NCBI GenBank assembly: GCA_027083135.1
Contig: JALWQH010000022.1
Location: 1 to 64,000, forward strand
Source of the DNA: Desulfurococcales archaeon
Lineage (GTDB): Archaea; Thermoproteota; Thermoprotei_A; Sulfolobales; WAQK01
Direction: 5' to 3'
DNA: 64,000 bases
Shown here: positions 54,021-63,648 of the stretch, piece after piece
Numbering within the stretch: position 1 is the stretch's first letter
Layout: every line of letters starts with the position of its first letter
The notes under the pieces: generated by a model
Database searches by the model: none
What the model was told of the DNA's origin: nothing
What the model saw: only the letters and a program-made list of their open reading frames with translations
Made by a program: the position numbers and the translations under genes

Positions 54021-54664
54021 GCACAGGATCAGTCGAGCAGGCCGAGCTTGAATCATGGGTTCCAAGGACAAGGACGGGAAGGCTAGTCAAGGAGGGTAAG
54101 ATAACCAGCCTAAAAGAGATATTTGAGCGGAACCTACCGTTACTGGAACCCGAGATCATAGATTACCTTATGCCTGATCTTAAGAACGAGATCATAGACA
54201 TATCAATAGTTCAAAAACAGACTGATGCTGGGAGAAGATCGCGGTTCCGAGTAGTCATGGTTGTAGGAAACTTCGATGGCTTCGTAGGTATAGGTTCAGG
54301 GAAGGCGAGGCAGCTGCGCTTCGCCATACAGAAGGCCCTGGTCAACGCCAAGCTGAATATAACTCCAGTGAGACGTGGATGTGGAAGCTGGGAGTGCATG
54401 TGCGGCGAGCCTCACAGCGTCCCCTTCACCGTGAGAGGGAAGTCGGGCAGCGTGGTGGTTACCCTTAAACCCGCACCTAAGGGTACAGGTCTAGTGGCAG
54501 GAGAGGCTGCTAAAACAGTCTTACGGTTCGCCGGTATAAGGGATGTATGGAGTACAACCCTAGGCGAGACGAGGACAACCTACAATTTCGCTAGGGCAAC
54601 ATATAACGCATTAAAAGCAACCTACTACTTCGTGACTCCTAAAGACTGGGGGAGAGGGATCTAA
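54017..54664 (+). CDS. rps5: small-subunit ribosomal protein uS5
   Basis: uS5, 215 residues, contributes to decoding fidelity. It has [20 protein letters not shown] and the C-terminal [20 protein letters not shown], with [19 protein letters not shown] typical of archaea. GTG start overlaps uL18. Confidence 0.96.
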   Translation: MSTGSVEQAELESWVPRTRTGRLVKEGKITSLKEIFERNLPLLEPEIIDYLMPDLKNEIIDISIVQKQTDAGRRSRFRVVMVVGNFDGFVGIGSGKARQLRFAIQKALVNAKLNITPVRRGCGSWECMCGEPHSVPFTVRGKSGSVVVTLKPAPKGTGLVAGEAAKTVLRFAGIRDVWSTTLGETRTTYNFARATYNALKATYYFVTPKDWGRGI

Positions 54665-54676
54665 AGGGGAGAAGCC

Positions 54677-55156
54677 ATGACGCTGTACGCTGTAATCCGC
54701 ATAAGGGGTACTGCTGACATACACCCTGACGTAGAGCATACCCTTAAGCTGCTAAGGCTTCATAAAAAATACCATGCCGTATTGTATCCCGCTGATCTCC
54801 CAGGCCTTAAGGGCATGCTTCAGAAGGCGAAGGACTGGGTCACATGGGGCGAGATAGATCGGGAGACACTACTAGAGCTGCTGAGAAAAAGAGGGAGGAT
54901 ACCAGGCAACAAGAAGCTCACAGATCAATATGTTAAGGAGAAACTAGGCTTAGATAACGGCTTAGAGGAGCTTGCCGACAAAATGCTGAGCGGAGAAATA
55001 CTGCTACACAAACTGGAGGACAAGATTAAACCAGTATTCAGGCTACATCCACCGAAGAAAGGCTTCAGGAAAAGCATTAAGAGGCCATACAACGATATGG
55101 GCGAACTAGGCTACAGAGGAGCCACCATAAACGAGCTGATCCGAAGGATGATCTAG
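54677..55156 (+). CDS. rpl30: large-subunit ribosomal protein uL30
   Basis: uL30, 159 residues, is in the archaeal/eukaryotic L7-like length. [35 protein letters not shown] and [20 protein letters not shown] are diagnostic. It precedes uL15. Confidence 0.95.
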   Translation: MTLYAVIRIRGTADIHPDVEHTLKLLRLHKKYHAVLYPADLPGLKGMLQKAKDWVTWGEIDRETLLELLRKRGRIPGNKKLTDQYVKEKLGLDNGLEELADKMLSGEILLHKLEDKIKPVFRLHPPKKGFRKSIKRPYNDMGELGYRGATINELIRRMI

Positions 55157-55158
55157 GG

Positions 55159-55626
55159 GTGGGTGAAATGACTGTTCGTAGAAGGCGTAAAAGCAGGAAG
55201 CTGCGGGGAAGGACACGCACAATGGGTTGGGGGAGAATAGGGCAGCACAGGAAGAGTGGCAGCAGAGGAGGCTTCGGAGCAGCAGGTATGCATAAGCATA
55301 GGTGGACATGGGTGGTGAAATATGCTCCTAAATGGTTCGGGAAGCATGGCTTCACAAGGCCTGAGAAAATAGCAGGTAGGAAAATAACTATTAATGTAGG
55401 AGAACTCAGCGAGATGGCCTCATCCATGGAGAGGGCAGGCGTGGCAGTGAAAGAGGGAGGCATGGTAGTTATAGATGCCACGGCACTCGGATTCAACAAG
55501 GTGCTTGGCTCGGGCAGAGTAGATAAACCTCTTAAAATCATTGCTAGAGAAGTAAGCGAAACCGCTAGGAGGAAAATAGAAGAAGCTGGAGGAGTAGTGA
55601 TCCAAGGCAGAGCAGAACTAGGGTGA
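55159..55626 (+). CDS. rpl15: large-subunit ribosomal protein uL15
   Basis: uL15, 155 residues, is recognised by [20 protein letters not shown] followed by [15 protein letters not shown], and by [23 protein letters not shown] 55159 gives the longest reading; ATG 55168 (MTVRRRRK), behind GGGGTGGGTG, is a better start. secY follows. Confidence 0.95.
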   Translation: MGEMTVRRRRKSRKLRGRTRTMGWGRIGQHRKSGSRGGFGAAGMHKHRWTWVVKYAPKWFGKHGFTRPEKIAGRKITINVGELSEMASSMERAGVAVKEGGMVVIDATALGFNKVLGSGRVDKPLKIIAREVSETARRKIEEAGGVVIQGRAELG

Positions 55627-55649
55627 TCAGTAGGGCTGGGTAGGGAAAA

Positions 55650-57035
55650 ATGGGAATACTGAGTGGGCTTGCCGCGGTAGCCGAGAAAATGCCGGCTGTA
55701 GAGAAGCCGGCCCGCAAGCCTACTCTATATCAGAGGCTAATGTGGACCGGAATAGTACTGGTCCTATATTTCGTGATGTCGAATATACCCCTCTACGGGG
55801 TTCCACCAGGCCAGGCATCCCAGAATGTAGGTATAATGCAGATACTCTTCGCCTCGAATTTCGGCACGCTCACAGAGCTTGGAATAGGCCCTATAGTCAC
55901 CGCAGGCCTCATCCTAGAGGTTCTGGTGGGAGCAAAGCTCATAGAAATGGATCTAACGGATCCCGAGGACCGCAAGGTGTTCACAGGTGCTCAGACAACC
56001 CTTTCACTAATACTCGGAGTATTTGAAGCCTCAATGTATGTGCTTGCATGCAGATACTGGAACTTTACTGGAAGCCCTATAACAGGGTGCTCAGCCTCCT
56101 CCATGCAGAAGATCCTTGTGGTTTTCCAGCTGACCCTGGCCACATACATAATCATGCTCCTAGACCAGATGCTTCAGGAGGGCTGGGGGCTGGGCAGCGC
56201 AATAAGCCTATTCATACTTGCAGGAGTATCTAACCACATGTTCTGGCAGTTATTCGGAGTTAACCCTATGGGCGGGCTTCACCCAGGCCTAATACCATAC
56301 CTTCTCCAAAGCCATGATCTTAGGGCAGCCCTCATGAGACCCGGCAGATATGCCGATATCCTCGGCCTCGTAGCCACTGTTACAGTTATAGTTCTACTAG
56401 TATATTTGCAGAGCATGAAGATCGACATACCGATAACGACGCAGAGGCTTAGAGGTATTAGGAGCAGGATGCCTCTTCAATTCATATATGTGACCAATAT
56501 ACCCATACTGCTCGTAGGCATACTTGTCTCAGACCTAGTGTTATTCGCAAATCTTGCAAGCAGGCTTCCATCATCAGGCATGATTGCAAGCTTCCTGAGA
56601 AGCTCAGCGTTCTATCTGCAGCCTCCAGGCGGATTCTACACGGTACTATACAATACTACAGCTGTACACTACATAGTCTACGTGTTGTCATGGCTTGTAC
56701 TCTCAGTGATCTTCGGGTTCATGTGGGTTGAAATAGCAGGGCTGAGTCCAAGCGCCCAGGCAGAACAGCTGATAAAGTCTGGCATGGAGATCCCCGGTAT
56801 AAGACGTAATCAGAGAATACTTGAACAACGCTTAGCCAAATACATATATCCCCTCACCCTGCTAAGCTCATTAATAGTAGGTGCCATAGCAGTACTAGCA
56901 GATACTTTTGGAGCCTATGGTACAGGCTCAGGCATACTGCTGGCCGTCGGCATACTGCAGCAGTACTACATGATGATAGCCTATGAGAGGACGCTGGAAG
57001 CCTATCCGTTCCTCAAGAGGCTGATAGGCGAGTAG
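55650..57035 (+). CDS. secY: preprotein translocase subunit SecY (Sec61 alpha)
   Basis: SecY, 461 residues, is the protein-conducting channel. About ten membrane helices are visible, beginning WTGIVLVLYFVMSNIPLYGV. The first helix lies just after the plug-containing loop, and GIGPIVTAGLILEVLVG (TM2) is well conserved. The cytosolic loop TTQRLRGIRSRMPLQFIYVT is diagnostic. It is placed after uL15, as in most archaea. Confidence 0.97.
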   Translation: MGILSGLAAVAEKMPAVEKPARKPTLYQRLMWTGIVLVLYFVMSNIPLYGVPPGQASQNVGIMQILFASNFGTLTELGIGPIVTAGLILEVLVGAKLIEMDLTDPEDRKVFTGAQTTLSLILGVFEASMYVLACRYWNFTGSPITGCSASSMQKILVVFQLTLATYIIMLLDQMLQEGWGLGSAISLFILAGVSNHMFWQLFGVNPMGGLHPGLIPYLLQSHDLRAALMRPGRYADILGLVATVTVIVLLVYLQSMKIDIPITTQRLRGIRSRMPLQFIYVTNIPILLVGILVSDLVLFANLASRLPSSGMIASFLRSSAFYLQPPGGFYTVLYNTTAVHYIVYVLSWLVLSVIFGFMWVEIAGLSPSAQAEQLIKSGMEIPGIRRNQRILEQRLAKYIYPLTLLSSLIVGAIAVLADTFGAYGTGSGILLAVGILQQYYMMIAYERTLEAYPFLKRLIGE

Positions 57036-57037
57036 CC

Positions 57038-57655
57038 TTGAGCATGAGGCACAGGTTCAAAGTAGTGATAGTAACAGGTGTTCCCGGAGTAGGTAAGACC
57101 ACGGTTCTCCAGCATCTCTCAAGAATACTGGGGGAGAGTGGTATTAGCTTCACACTGGTGAACCTCGGAGACTATATGTATGAGGCTGCTAGAAGAGAGG
57201 GACTCGTGGAAAACAGGGATGAGCTGAGACGCCTTAACCATAGGCAGCAGCTCGAGCTCCAAGGACTCGCAGCACAGATTATAATTGAGCAAGCCTCGAA
57301 GACCCTGAGCGATCAGGATTTACTGATCATAGATACACATGCCTTAGTGAAAACCACGGTGGGCTTGTGGCCAGGGCTGCCTGAACACGTAGTCAGTGTG
57401 CTGAAACCCGACATAATAGTCGTCATAGAGGCTTCGCCCGAGGAGGTGATGGCGCGGCAGGCAAGTGATACATCCCGCTACAGGCGTGACATAGCGTCAA
57501 GCCCTAAGGAGCTGAAAGACTTCATGTCTATGGCTAGAATCGCCGCCTTAGCAAGCGCTACTAAGACAGGCAGCGCAGTAGCAGTTGTCTGGAACCCGCA
57601 GGGAGGCGCGGAGGAGGCTGCAAGAAGAATAGCCGATATAATAAGGCATATATGA
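57038..57655 (+). CDS. adkA: archaeal adenylate kinase (AdkA type)
   Basis: This archaeal adenylate kinase, 205 residues, catalyses ATP + AMP to 2 ADP and lacks close sequence similarity to bacterial Adk. P-loop VIVTGVPGVGKTTVLQHLSR is near residue 12. LLIDTHALVKTTVGLWPGLP and the Asp/Arg-rich RYRRDIAS segment follow. TTG 57038 is the longest start; ATG 57044 is likely. secY-adkA-DUF106 is a conserved archaeal order. Confidence 0.93.
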   Translation: MSMRHRFKVVIVTGVPGVGKTTVLQHLSRILGESGISFTLVNLGDYMYEAARREGLVENRDELRRLNHRQQLELQGLAAQIIIEQASKTLSDQDLLIIDTHALVKTTVGLWPGLPEHVVSVLKPDIIVVIEASPEEVMARQASDTSRYRRDIASSPKELKDFMSMARIAALASATKTGSAVAVVWNPQGGAEEAARRIADIIRHI

Positions 57656-57665
57656 GGGGACTATA

Positions 57666-58112
57666 ATGCCCCTCAGCCTCATTCTCCTAGCATTCCTCTC
57701 CTCACTCCTTGTAGGATATATTGGGAGGCGCATATCCGACAAGCCTGGGTACATTGAGGCAAAAAAGATCCTAGCCGAATACAACCTCATTAAAAGGGAG
57801 GCTGGGAGGGATAAACGCCTCCTGAAGAAGATGAGGAGAATGGAGCCTGAGGTTAAGCGGGCTAGAAGACTATTACTCATCGTTAACATAGAGAAAGCCT
57901 TCGTCTTCTTCGCAGTGTATGCAGCAACACTGATAGTGGCAGGCGTGGCCTACGGGTACTTCTACACACCTATATATGTCCCACTGTTCACCATAATTAG
58001 TAATGGGGCAATGGTGATGCCTGCCAGCGTGATAATGCTTGCCGCCTACCTCCTCTTCCTACCACTCATGCAGAGGATGAGCGAGCCTAAGATACCTGGC
58101 CCTGAGCGCTAA
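57666..58112 (+). CDS. DUF106 membrane protein (EMC3/TMCO1 family, Oxa1-like)
   Basis: This 148-residue protein has three hydrophobic segments: [15 protein letters not shown] at the start and two in the second half ([39 protein letters not shown]). A charged cytoplasmic coiled region separates the first and second ([20 protein letters not shown]). This is the archaeal Ylp1/DUF106 pattern, related to EMC3, TMCO1 and YidC membrane insertases. Its place right after secY and adkA fits a role in membrane protein insertion. Confidence 0.85.
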   Translation: MPLSLILLAFLSSLLVGYIGRRISDKPGYIEAKKILAEYNLIKREAGRDKRLLKKMRRMEPEVKRARRLLLIVNIEKAFVFFAVYAATLIVAGVAYGYFYTPIYVPLFTIISNGAMVMPASVIMLAAYLLFLPLMQRMSEPKIPGPER

Positions 58113-58156
58113 TAATATATACTGGGATCAAAGCTCAGGCTTCTCAGGGAGGCTTC

Positions 58157-58432
58157 ATGGTGAGGCCTGGTCTCAGAACACGGTCTAAGCGGCGGCTAAG
58201 CGTACGGATACCTGGAGGTAGAACAGTGCTGCATTACAGGAAGCCTAAGCCAAAGCAGGCTAGATGCGCAATATGCGGTAGACCTCTCCACGGTGTGCCT
58301 AGGCTTAGGCCCGTGGAGCTGAGAAAACTGCCTAAGACGAAGAAGAGGCCTGAGAGGCCTTACGGAGGCTACTTATGCCCCTCCTGCCTAGCAAAACTGT
58401 TAAAGGCAAGCATCCATGCCTCCTCCCATTAG
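58157..58432 (+). CDS. rpl34e: large-subunit ribosomal protein eL34
   Basis: eL34, 91 residues, is archaeal/eukaryotic only. Two CxxC pairs ([20 protein letters not shown]) make a zinc site. The basic N-terminus [20 protein letters not shown] is characteristic. It is followed directly by cmk. Confidence 0.94.
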   Translation: MVRPGLRTRSKRRLSVRIPGGRTVLHYRKPKPKQARCAICGRPLHGVPRLRPVELRKLPKTKKRPERPYGGYLCPSCLAKLLKASIHASSH

Positions 58433-58434
58433 AG

Positions 58435-59001
58435 ATGAGGGATAAGCCCGTAATAGCCGTCAGCGGCCCTCCTGGAAGCGGGAAGACCACCTATGCTAGG
58501 AGGCTGGCTGAGGAGCTTGGACTAGGATACCATTCCGCAGGACTCATATTCAGGGAGCTGGCCAGGGAGAAGGGGATGAGCCTCGAAGAGCTGAGCAGGC
58601 TTGCAGAAGCTGATCCAACCATAGATTTAGAGATAGATAGGAGGACCCTCCACTTAGGACTACAGGGTAATATGGTTATAGACGGACACCTCGTAGCATG
58701 GATACTTAAAGACGTAGCTGATGTGAGGATCTATATAACTGCGCCTCTGCACGTTAGGGTTAGGAGAATAGCTCTTAGAGAGAATAGGGGTGAAAAAGAG
58801 GTCCTAAGGGAAACACTCCTCAGAGAATGGAGCAATAAGAAGAGATTCAAGGAGTACTACGGCATAGATGTCACAGACACCAGCCTATTCGACCTCGTCT
58901 TAGATACCTCTAAGCTAAGCGTGGATGAAGCCTACAATATAATACATGCTTTCGTAAGCACAGTGCTTGGCAGAAGCAACGAAACATCTAAAAATCCTTG
59001 A
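58435..59001 (+). CDS. cmk: cytidylate kinase
   Basis: This CMP/dCMP kinase of the archaeal type has 188 residues from ATG 58435; a longer reading overlaps eL34 and is unlikely. P-loop [20 protein letters not shown] is at the start. The NMP-binding region has [20 protein letters not shown] and DLEIDRRT, and the lid region has [19 protein letters not shown]. It transfers phosphate from ATP to CMP and lies between eL34 and eL14 in a conserved archaeal order. Confidence 0.93.
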   Translation: MRDKPVIAVSGPPGSGKTTYARRLAEELGLGYHSAGLIFRELAREKGMSLEELSRLAEADPTIDLEIDRRTLHLGLQGNMVIDGHLVAWILKDVADVRIYITAPLHVRVRRIALRENRGEKEVLRETLLREWSNKKRFKEYYGIDVTDTSLFDLVLDTSKLSVDEAYNIIHAFVSTVLGRSNETSKNP

Positions 59002-59035
59002 CTGCCTACTACGACCAGCATGGAGGTGTAATGAA

Positions 59036-59326
59036 ATGCCTGCAATCGAGGTGGGCAGGATCTGCGTGAAGCTTATGGGTAGAGAGGCAGGCCGCAAATG
59101 CGTCATCGTGGACATAGTGGATGAGAACTTCGTGCTGATTACAGGTCCTAAAAGCCTAACAGGTGTTAGGAGGAGGAGAGCCAATATAAATCACATAGAA
59201 CCCTTAGAGCAGAAGATAGAAATAGAGAAGGGGGCGAGTGATGAAGAGGTGGCTAAGGCTATAGAACAGGCAGGCTTAACCAACTTTATGAAAGAAATAG
59301 TAAAACCTAAGCTGACTCCCATATAG
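59036..59326 (+). CDS. rpl14e: large-subunit ribosomal protein eL14
   Basis: eL14, 96 residues from ATG 59036, behind GGAGGTGT; a longer reading from 58967 overlaps cmk. The KOW-like [20 protein letters not shown] and [20 protein letters not shown] identify it. The last stretch ([14 protein letters not shown]) is the archaeal tail. It is followed by the cbf5 promoter. Confidence 0.93.
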   Translation: MPAIEVGRICVKLMGREAGRKCVIVDIVDENFVLITGPKSLTGVRRRRANINHIEPLEQKIEIEKGASDEEVAKAIEQAGLTNFMKEIVKPKLTPI

Positions 59327-59378
59327 CCACACCCTCATTCTCCCCGGAAGCCTAAGATTAAAATCAAGGGATCCTTGT

Positions 59379-59388
59379 ATTATTATAC
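59379..59388 (+). promoter_or_regulatory. TATA box of cbf5
   Basis: TATTATTATA lies about 20 bases before the start of transcription that GGGGGAGC and ATG 59407 would need. The element sits in an AT-rich gap after eL14. Confidence 0.45.
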
Positions 59389-59406
59389 CATGTAGGGGGA
59401 GCAGAC

Positions 59407-60469
59407 ATGAGTATAACCGAAGAGGGCAGGAAGTTCATTGAGGAGGGGATCTCAGGCTTCTGCAGCGATAAGGCGTCGTGGATAGTGCTGCGGGAAGATG
59501 ACACCGACCCGAACTACGGCTACATCCCATCACAGCGCCCAATAAAAGAATACATTGAAAATGGTATAGTGAACCTGGATAAGCCTCCAGGCCCTACGAG
59601 CCACGAGGTAGTGGCCTGGGTTAAGAGGATGCTCGGACTGAGAAGAGCCGGTCACGGGGGGACCTTAGAGCCCTTAGGCTTCTAGGCCGGGGCGGGGCAA
59701 TCCCAAGGTGACCGGGGTTCTACCCGTAGCCCTAGGTAATGCTACCAAGGTTATGGGAAACATAGTGCGCTCGGGAAAAGAATATGTATGCGTGATGCAG
59801 CTCCACGCCCCAGTAGGCGAGGAGGAGCTTGCCAGGAAGGCGGACATGCTGGTAGGCAGGATTTATCAGAGGCCTCCTCTCCGCTCATCTGTTAAGAGGA
59901 GGCTTAGAACACGCACGATATACTATATAGACATACTTGAATTCACGGGGAAATACGTGTTAATGAGGGTTGGATGCGAGGCTGGAACCTATTTGAGGAA
60001 GCTATGCCATGATCTAGGCCTCCTCCTAGGAGTCGGAGCACATATGAGGGAGCTTAGGAGGACGCGTTCAGGCCCCTTTAAGGAGGATGAAACACTTGTT
60101 ACGCTTCAAGAGTTAAGCGAAGCCATATACATGTGGCGTGAGGAAGGCAAGGAAGCCATGCTGCGGGCAGTCATAATGCCTATGGAGAAAGCTGTATGCG
60201 AGATGCCTAAGATAGTGGTGAGGGATTCAGCCGTGGACGCTATAGCTCATGGCGCAGACCTAGCCATACCTGGAATAGTGAGACTGCAGGAAAATGTGGA
60301 ACGTGGGGACAGAGTAGCCATACTCACGCTTAAGGGCGAGCTCGTAGCAATAGGCGAGTCACTAATGAATGCGAGGGAGATGGCCTCCAGGGAGAAGGGG
60401 CTTGCAGTTAAAACTAGGAGGGTAATCATGCCCACGGGGATCTACCCTAGAATCTGGAGGAGGAAATAG
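59407..60469 (+). CDS. cbf5: H/ACA pseudouridine synthase Cbf5, interrupted by an intron
   Basis: Cbf5 is the catalytic subunit of the archaeal H/ACA RNP, which makes pseudouridine in rRNA. The gene is two exons, 59407-59668 and 59700-60469; joined they give 343 residues. Exon 1 ends in KRMLGLRRAGHGGTL. Exon 2 begins in the DPKVTGVLPVALGNA segment, so the catalytic Asp of the GGTLDP motif is coded across the junction. Exon 2 continues with a PUA domain (KIVVRDSAVDAIAHGADLAI). Read straight through, exon 1 would stop at 59685 with Glu in place of the catalytic Asp. Confidence 0.92.
59669..59699 (+). other. 31-nt archaeal mRNA intron with bulge-helix-bulge
   Basis: The junction can be folded as a bulge-helix-bulge. 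Exon pair GGGA/TCCC is the outer helix. CCTT (before the 5' site) with GGGG is the 4-pair core (two G-U). 3-nt bulges AGA and CAA hold the splice sites, cut after the second base of each. GCCC/GGGC is the inner helix. Cutting at AG^A and CA^A joins TTAG to ATCCC, reading L-D-P and keeping the frame. tRNA-splicing endonuclease would be the processing enzyme. Confidence 0.88.
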
Positions 60470-61068
60470 TGGCTCCCCACTACTATTCCAGGAGGGCTGG
60501 GGGAGGCGGGGCTAAGAGGCTTATATCAGACTTCATCCGTGAAGTAGGCGTGGAGTTTGTAACCCTGCCTGGAGTATTCTCTCCAAGCAGAATTGATCCA
60601 GGCACACGTCTCCTCCTAGAATATGCTGTGCTGCCTGAGAACGGCTTGATCCTCGACGTGGGATGCGGGTACGGAGTCATAGGCATAACTGTGGCTAAGG
60701 CTCATCCTGCCTTAAAGGTATATATGACTGATGTAAATCTAGATGCAGTTAAACTGGCGAGAATAAATGCTAGGAGAAACGGCGTCGAGGAAAGAGTAGT
60801 AGTTCTCCACGGAGATCTCTATGATCCACTGCCAAGACAAGTATTATTCGATGCTATTCTAAGCAACCCTCCACTATCAGCAGGCATGAAGGTGGTGAAA
60901 CGCCTGGTAAGCGAGGCCCCTAAGCATTTGAGGCCTGAAGGCACTTTACAACTAGTAGTCTGGAGAGCCCACACGCTTGTAGAAGAGGTTGTAAGAAAGA
61001 CTTTTGGAAGCCTTGAGATACTAGCCTCGAAGAAAGGATACAAGGTTATACTGGCAAGGAAACCATAA
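60469..61068 (+). CDS. class I SAM-dependent methyltransferase (RsmC-like)
   Basis: This 199-residue methyltransferase has the Rossmann motif I LILDVGCGYGVIGITVAKAH near residue 65, VYMTDVNLDAVKLARINARR for motif II and the catalytic SNPPLSAGMKVV (NPP motif). It is typical of N6-adenine or N2-guanine rRNA/tRNA base methyltransferases. The GTG start overlaps the cbf5 stop by one base, so the two are coupled. A substrate in rRNA or tRNA is likely but not known. Confidence 0.87.
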   Translation: MAPHYYSRRAGGGGAKRLISDFIREVGVEFVTLPGVFSPSRIDPGTRLLLEYAVLPENGLILDVGCGYGVIGITVAKAHPALKVYMTDVNLDAVKLARINARRNGVEERVVVLHGDLYDPLPRQVLFDAILSNPPLSAGMKVVKRLVSEAPKHLRPEGTLQLVVWRAHTLVEEVVRKTFGSLEILASKKGYKVILARKP

Positions 61069-61097
61069 ATAAAGCCCACATACTCACAGATATTATG

Positions 61098-61186
61098 GCC
61101 GGGGTGCCCGAGCGGACCAAGGGGCTGGCCTGGAGAGCCAGTGCCCCCTGCGGGGCGCGCGGGTTCGAATCCCGCCCCCGGCGCCA
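61098..61186 (+). tRNA. tRNA-Ser(GGA)
   Basis: An intron-less tRNA of 89 nt with the 3' CCA encoded. The acceptor is GCCGGGG/CCCCGGC, with discriminator G. The anticodon stem CTGGC/GCCAG surrounds loop CTGGAGA, so the anticodon is GGA. A long class II variable arm (TGCCCCCTGCGGGGC) and T-arm GCGGG-TTCGAAT-CCCGC follow. The long arm and anticodon identify tRNA-Ser. It is convergent with the PLP enzyme gene. Confidence 0.96.
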
Positions 61187-61318
61187 TCTTCCCATATCTT
61201 CAACTCTTCTAGCAAGATGCCCTGGTTTCTGATCTATTTTAACATTGGTTCATGCCGCTTTCCTAGCAGAGGAGATCTCGTTTCTGTAGCCCACATAAAA
61301 CCTATTCTTAGCGGGGAT

Positions 61319-62458
61319 TTAGGTTAATGTCCTCAGCCTTGATGCCAGTAGGAGGCTGATCGTCTCCTCCTCTCTCGCATCTATAGGTATGATTCCTTCA
61401 ACTGTGCCATTCCTATAGGCTACAAGCATTTCAGCGGCATTGTTTGTATAGCATGAGTGATTCGTTATGATCCTTGCCTTCTCACCCACCTCTACTTTGC
61501 CTTCTCCTACGTTTACAAGTGCGATTTCCTGGGAAACCTTTACTACTACAGTGCCTTTGTGCTCTATCATCTCTCCATAGCCCATAATTCCGCCACGAAT
61601 CTCCTTGTCGAAGTATCTGCCTCCAGCATCGATTACAGCTAGCTTATCCCTGGAATGCTGAGGCTTGGACAGTACTGTTGTAAGCAGGCTTAAGGCACAG
61701 TCCTCTAACTCAGCTGAACCATATATTAAGGCCTGCGTCCTATCATAGTAAACATAGTTGCCTGGGAATAAATGCGTATATATAGGTTCTTTAACATCAA
61801 ACCTGAAAGTTGGGGTAGAACCTGCTCCTACTATTTCAGGCTCCAAACCTACTCTCCTAACATTCTTCACAGCAGCCTCCATGAGCTTTGCAGCGCTTCT
61901 CGCATACTCTTCAACCTCCTCAGGCCTCCTAGCATTATAGGCGTTACCTTGATGTGTCACCAGTCCTGTGAACTCTAGATGAGAAAACCTTTTCAGCTTC
62001 TGGGCAAATATGCCTGCATCTTCAGGCTTAACACCTAGCCTGTGGTAGCCGACATCGATCTTCACGCAATATTCCATTCTAAATCTCTTCCTGCCAAGCG
62101 CTTCATCTAGAAGTTCAGCCTGCCTCAGATTATCCACCCTAACTATGATTCTGGCCTTCTCAGAAAGACCAAGTATTCGCTCAATATTTCTCCTATCAGC
62201 AATAGGATATGCGATCATAATATTCCTAGATACTCCCTTGTCCACCAGTATTTCTGCTTCAGTGATGCTTCCTACAAGAAACCCTTCAGCCCCAGCATCT
62301 GCCTGAAGCCCAGCTATAAAGGATGACTTCGAAGTCTTAAACATAGGCCAAAGAACCTTGCCTCCTCTCCTAGCCATCTCGGCTGCCTTATGTATATTTC
62401 TATCTAGTCTATCCAGATCCACCAACACTGTGGGTGTTGGAAGTTCATATATTTCCAC
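61319..62458 (-). CDS. D-threonine aldolase-like PLP enzyme (alanine racemase fold)
   Basis: This 379-residue fold-type III PLP enzyme of the DSD1/D-threonine aldolase family starts LPTPTVLVDLDRLDRNI. The expected PLP lysine lies in WPMFKTSKSSFIAGLQA. FLVGSITEAEILVDKGV and VKIDVGYHRLGVKPED follow. Near the C-terminus NHSCYTNNAAEM corresponds to the metal-binding segment of the family. Relatives cleave beta-hydroxy-D-amino acids or dehydrate D-serine; the exact substrate is unknown. It is separated by 350 bases from the divergent aldolase gene. Confidence 0.82.
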   Translation of the reverse strand: MEIYELPTPTVLVDLDRLDRNIHKAAEMARRGGKVLWPMFKTSKSSFIAGLQADAGAEGFLVGSITEAEILVDKGVSRNIMIAYPIADRRNIERILGLSEKARIIVRVDNLRQAELLDEALGRKRFRMEYCVKIDVGYHRLGVKPEDAGIFAQKLKRFSHLEFTGLVTHQGNAYNARRPEEVEEYARSAAKLMEAAVKNVRRVGLEPEIVGAGSTPTFRFDVKEPIYTHLFPGNYVYYDRTQALIYGSAELEDCALSLLTTVLSKPQHSRDKLAVIDAGGRYFDKEIRGGIMGYGEMIEHKGTVVVKVSQEIALVNVGEGKVEVGEKARIITNHSCYTNNAAEMLVAYRNGTVEGIIPIDAREEETISLLLASRLRTLT

Positions 62459-62810
62459 AAAAAGACACCTCCATCAGACAGGTGTTACAATGAATGACCA
62501 TTATAAAGAATTGCTAAGTGGAGAGACTTCCCCCTTAATACAAGTTTGATAATGTTTCTGTTTTATAGATTTTCAGGGTATCTGCAGGTTTCTTCTCAGT
62601 GTTGAGGACTATTAGGCATGCTGCCGCTATGTGTTTATCTAAGCCATAAAGCATACCCAGCAAGCTCAAAAGTATTAATAGCCTAGACAGGTTATTGTTG
62701 CCCTAAAACTAGATAAGTCCAAGGAACAATGGCTCATGGATGGGCATTCATCCATAAATCCTTATATTATGCAGTCCTACCTCTAGGACTTTAGAAGACG
62801 TGGTGGAAAT
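62459..62810. promoter_or_regulatory. divergent intergenic region with aldolase promoter and inverted repeat
   Basis: These 352 bases hold no gene I can support. ATGGATG (62736-62742) and CATCCAT (62749-62755) form a perfect inverted repeat with a 6-base spacer. The TATA box CTTATATTA (62761-62769) follows at once, about 42 bases before the aldolase ATG. A regulator could bind over the BRE/TATA. On the other strand a GGAGGTGT sequence serves the PLP-enzyme start. Confidence 0.45.
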
Positions 62811-63638
62811 ATGGATCTAAGCCCATCCTACATGGATGTTGGGAGGAAAGTAAGGCTTAGCAGGCTCCTGCCTGACGGCAGAGCTGTGATTTTCGCCTTT
62901 GATCATGGAGTGGAACATGGCCCCCGGGACTTCCCGCCTCAGCACATTGATCCCCGTATAATATTATCCAAGGTTGTGGAGGCAGGCGTGGATGCCATTA
63001 TGATGCTTCCAGGAATGGCTAGAATAACCCATGATGTATGGGCTAATAGGACGGCTCTCATAGTCAAGGTGACAAGTAAGACTAATCTTAGGCCTGAGGC
63101 TGAGAGACTACTGCAAAGTGGTTTCGGCCTGGTTGAGGATGCTGTGGCTCTTGGGGCAGAAGCAGTTGCAGCAACCGTCTACTGGGGGAGCCCATACGAG
63201 GATCAAATGCTTAAGCAGTGGTTCTCGATCAGAGAAGCTGCTGAACGCTACGGCTACCCCGTATTACAGCTAGCCTATCCTAGGGGGCCATCCATAAAGG
63301 ATAGGTACGATGTGGAGATAGTTAGATACGGGGCAAGAGCAGCAGCTGAGAGCGGGGCTGACCTGATAAAAACCTACTTTACAGGCAGTAAGGAGACCTT
63401 CTCCAAGGTCGTAGAAGCGGCATCGGGAATACCAGTATTAATGAGCGGTGGGCCGAAGGCACCAACACCACTCGACTTTCTCCGCCAGGTTGACGCAGTG
63501 ATGAAGGCTGGGGGGAGAGGAGTAGTTGTTGGGAGAAACATTTTCCAGCATCCTAATCCTGCAGGAATGGTTAGGGCTATCAGGGCAATAGTCCATGAGG
63601 GAGAAGAGCCTGAGAAGGCTGTTAGCCATATAGGCTAG
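62811..63638 (+). CDS. DhnA-type class I aldolase (fructose-bisphosphate aldolase family)
   Basis: This 275-residue TIM barrel of the archaeal DeoC/FbaB group has [16 protein letters not shown], a metal-free Schiff-base Lys in [13 protein letters not shown], and [20 protein letters not shown] with [20 protein letters not shown] for phosphate binding. Substrates in this family are fructose-1,6-bisphosphate or, in aromatic synthesis, ADH precursors. Its neighbour, a PfkB sugar kinase, slightly favours sugar metabolism. A PLP-enzyme gene is divergent. Confidence 0.88.
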   Translation: MDLSPSYMDVGRKVRLSRLLPDGRAVIFAFDHGVEHGPRDFPPQHIDPRIILSKVVEAGVDAIMMLPGMARITHDVWANRTALIVKVTSKTNLRPEAERLLQSGFGLVEDAVALGAEAVAATVYWGSPYEDQMLKQWFSIREAAERYGYPVLQLAYPRGPSIKDRYDVEIVRYGARAAAESGADLIKTYFTGSKETFSKVVEAASGIPVLMSGGPKAPTPLDFLRQVDAVMKAGGRGVVVGRNIFQHPNPAGMVRAIRAIVHEGEEPEKAVSHIG

Positions 63639-63648
63639 CCTGGTGATC

